From: Amphibalanus amphitrite | Taxonomy: Eukaryota > Arthropoda > Thecostraca > Balanomorpha > Balanidae | Assembly (NCBI RefSeq): GCF_019059575.1 | Contig: NW_024881564.1 | Span: forward strand, 1-64,000 | Length of the DNA stretch: 64,000 bases | Direction: 5' to 3' | In this document: positions 62,115 to 64,000 of the stretch, piece after piece | Numbering within the stretch: the stretch's first letter is position 1 | How the letters are laid out: each line of letters begins with the position of its first letter | Made by a program: the position numbers and the translations under genes | Notes under the pieces: model-generated | Databases searched by the model: none | What the model was told of the DNA's origin: nothing | Seen by the model: only the letters and a program-made list of their open reading frames with translations

Positions 62115-62478
62115 ATCCTAAGTCATCTAGGTCAATGACTTCGACGTGACCTTGACACCCAACATAATGCATGGGACAAACATTTCACACGTTGGAATGT
62201 TTACAACCACAAGAAGACTGGAAACGACGCGCGGAAAATGTGTGCTGACATAGGTACATACGCCGAATCGTGATTCCGGCCTGACATGGTCTCGGAAAAT
62301 AGGTCACAGGTCAAAGTTCATTTGGGTCATGGTCATGAAATTTTCAGGATAAGTGTACAATTAATCAGTTTAAAGGTACTGACTGTTTCGTCGCCATCAG
62401 CCGCTTTTTGCCTTAGTTATTCTCCCCAAAACGAGGGTGGTGTCCGTTCGCCCCCCCCCCTTTGAGTGCGAGGGTTAG

Positions 62479-63120
62479 CCCGGGTTTGATCAAACCTTCG
62501 GTCGAACACCACTGACTGGGGGAGGTCATTTAATGCCCCCCCCCGTATTATCTTCGAAACCGTTCAAAAACTCAGTGGATCGCTTCTAAAACCTGTCTGA
62601 AATTCGAGTTTTGAGGTCAAGCGGCAGGTCAAGGTCAGATCAAGGGTCAAAATTAAACGTATTCACGTTTGGGACAAATTGAGCAAGCGAGGCAGAAAAG
62701 CTGTCAATGGACTCCGAAAGACCTGTCGAATCGAATGATATGCAACATTATTTCATCCGATCAATTTTGTGACCTGAGTAGCTTTGAGCTGACTTTAACC
62801 TGAGCTCAACACCCTGAGTGGAATAAATCCAAACAAAAAGTGTCCTTCGAGGCGCTAGACTATGCAATGGCGAGCACGATGGTGCCAAAATCGCGGGTCT
62901 GCCACCAATTGTGGCGAAGCAATTCACCAAAAACAAAGCCCCTACCTTGGGACACTTTACCTAACCTCAAAGGTCACCGGTTGTCAAGTGACATTAAAAT
63001 CAGATACTATACCTACCAGCCGCTGTATTAGGTCGGGCGCACACACTCGTATTTTCCGCGAGGATCTAGCTCAATTTAGGAGCGAAACGGCTTGTGCGAG
63101 TCTAATCACTTTTATCCGCC
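62479..63120. mobile_element. Truncated G-run element adjoining the previous one
   Basis: Begins CCCGGG after TTAG (62475-62478). A GGGGGAGG...CCCCCCCC hairpin and TTATCTTCGAAACCG follow. The 62860-63100 part is the inverted relative of 59550-59720. No right-hand hairpin or GGG end is visible. Confidence 0.5.
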
Positions 63121-64000
63121 CTCCCCCGTTTGTGCCATGCTCGCGAACAGTTCATGCACGCTCGCGAACTTTTCGCTGTTTGTTCATTAAAATTCGGCAA
63201 ATGACGTAAATTGTTGATCATCGACATCGGTACATTTTGTCAGCTCATGAACGGCGCTTTGCATGGTTTTCTTCAATTATTGATCGAATAGCTAATGCCA
63301 AAACTGACATCATCTTAGTGTTCGTAACGTCCCCGTACCACCAGATCCAAGCGAAATCATGAACGGGGATTCAAACAAACCTTCGATCTTAACGCCCCTT
63401 ATCCATGAGACCACATCACAGGCACAGATAAGCACGCACCACACAACATGATAAAAGTCTCTCAAAACTCAATGACAACTCACCGGGCCGGCTCGATCCA
63501 TGATGGGTTCCTGGCTCGCCCCGACACCACTCGCGCTCACTGCCACTGGAAACCCGTTCGCCAGCACATAGTACTTATAACCTCGGCTGGGCTCGGCCCG
63601 GGCGGTCGAAAAACCCGCCCCCTCTGCGGCCACCGCCGTTGCACCGCAGCAGACCCCCCGCAGAAAAAGCGGTGGGCATTACCGTAAGAGACGACTTTTT
63701 GTCACCATCAGGAGAGGTGCCCGATAGAAAGTGACATTTCCGCCGGTGTTGAAAGGAAAAGCGAGACATATTGCAAAAATCAATGCAATATTTACTAGAC
63801 CGGCTCGGTCGGTTTGACACAAAACACTGATAATTTGATCAGATTATTAGGCATAATCGCGTGCCCCGCAAACCTAAACGGAATTCCAGAGCAACATGCG
63901 TAATCAATAATGTCAGCGGACCACATTTATGATCATTAATTGCGCCTGGTCCATTAGAACACAACCGATTCTAGTTCACATCCCTGATCACACCAACAAA
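63121..64000. other. Terminal flank with one SINE-like block
   Basis: No gene is recognised. A GC-rich stretch at 63480-63670 has open frames on both strands with no domain features. The tRNA-like block is listed separately. Confidence 0.4.
63340..63422 (-). repeat. Possible tRNA-derived SINE head
   Basis: On the minus strand TGTGGTCTCATGGATAAGG resembles the A-box/D-arm of a tRNA-Arg and GGTTTGTTTGAATCCCC resembles a B-box, with tRNA-like spacing. The anticodon region does not fold well. It could equally be a decayed tRNA copy. Confidence 0.35.

Larger units (their letters stand above)
59508..62474. mobile_element. G-run-family element split by a hAT insertion
   Basis: The left part (59508-60532) and right part (62123-62474) together match the 33781-34673 element in order: GACCCCCTCG hairpin, TCCAGGTCAGGTCAATGACC, GTCATCTAGGTCAATGAC, GACCTTGACACCCAAC and CATGGTCTCGG. 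It ends GCGAGGG followed by TTAG (62475-62478). The left end (CCCTGGCCGAGGG after TATG) does not give a matching 4-bp duplication, so that edge is approximate. Confidence 0.6.

Overview
The window reads as nuclear DNA of an animal, most likely an arthropod and possibly a crustacean. The grounds are multi-exon genes with consensus GT-AG introns, a CR1-type LINE, abundant hAT and TTAA-type transposons, di-nucleotide microsatellites, a secreted long-form C-type lectin and a Gly/Tyr-rich secreted protein of the cuticle/adhesive kind. There are no operons, ribosome binding sites or CRISPR arrays. The species assignment is inference only.

Layout. 1-17 kb is almost gene-free: a 5'-truncated CR1-like LINE (1228-3080), a three-element nest of hAT-type elements (5112-7146), several G-run hairpin elements and old intergenic sequence. 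17.4-17.7 kb (minus) has a probable first coding exon of a single-pass membrane protein. 19.5-20.2 kb is a CCCGGGGCCCGGG minisatellite plus a CT tract. 21.8-24.7 kb has degenerate minus-strand reading frames split by a hAT element (21915-23712). 24924-28714 is a nearly complete autonomous hAT element whose 792-codon transposase frame is open. 33283-35505 is a C-type lectin gene with a 1504-bp TIR element in its coding sequence; the element's ends supply in-frame GT-AG splice sites. 39261-54815 is a ten-exon gene for a 605-residue secreted acidic protein with two copies of a four-cysteine domain. Its intron 4 carries a 3.8-kb hAT element that is itself split by a 2.5-kb foldback palindrome. 57788-58498 (minus) is the Gly/Tyr-rich secreted protein. 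59.5-63.1 kb is again nested transposons.

Main points. (1) I read exact 8-bp target duplications around eight hAT-type elements and 7/8 around a ninth, which fixes most boundaries and reveals several levels of nesting. (2) A second family of elements has CCC...GGG ends at TTAA/TTAT/ATAA, a G-run/C-run terminal hairpin, and internal AGGTCA and TGACGTCA motifs. (3) The lectin insertion behaves on paper like an introner: removing 33605-35104 leaves one open 240-residue lectin.

All boundaries were read by eye from the sequence. Family names rest on remembered motifs, not on searches. Expression, splicing and copy numbers elsewhere in the genome are not known.
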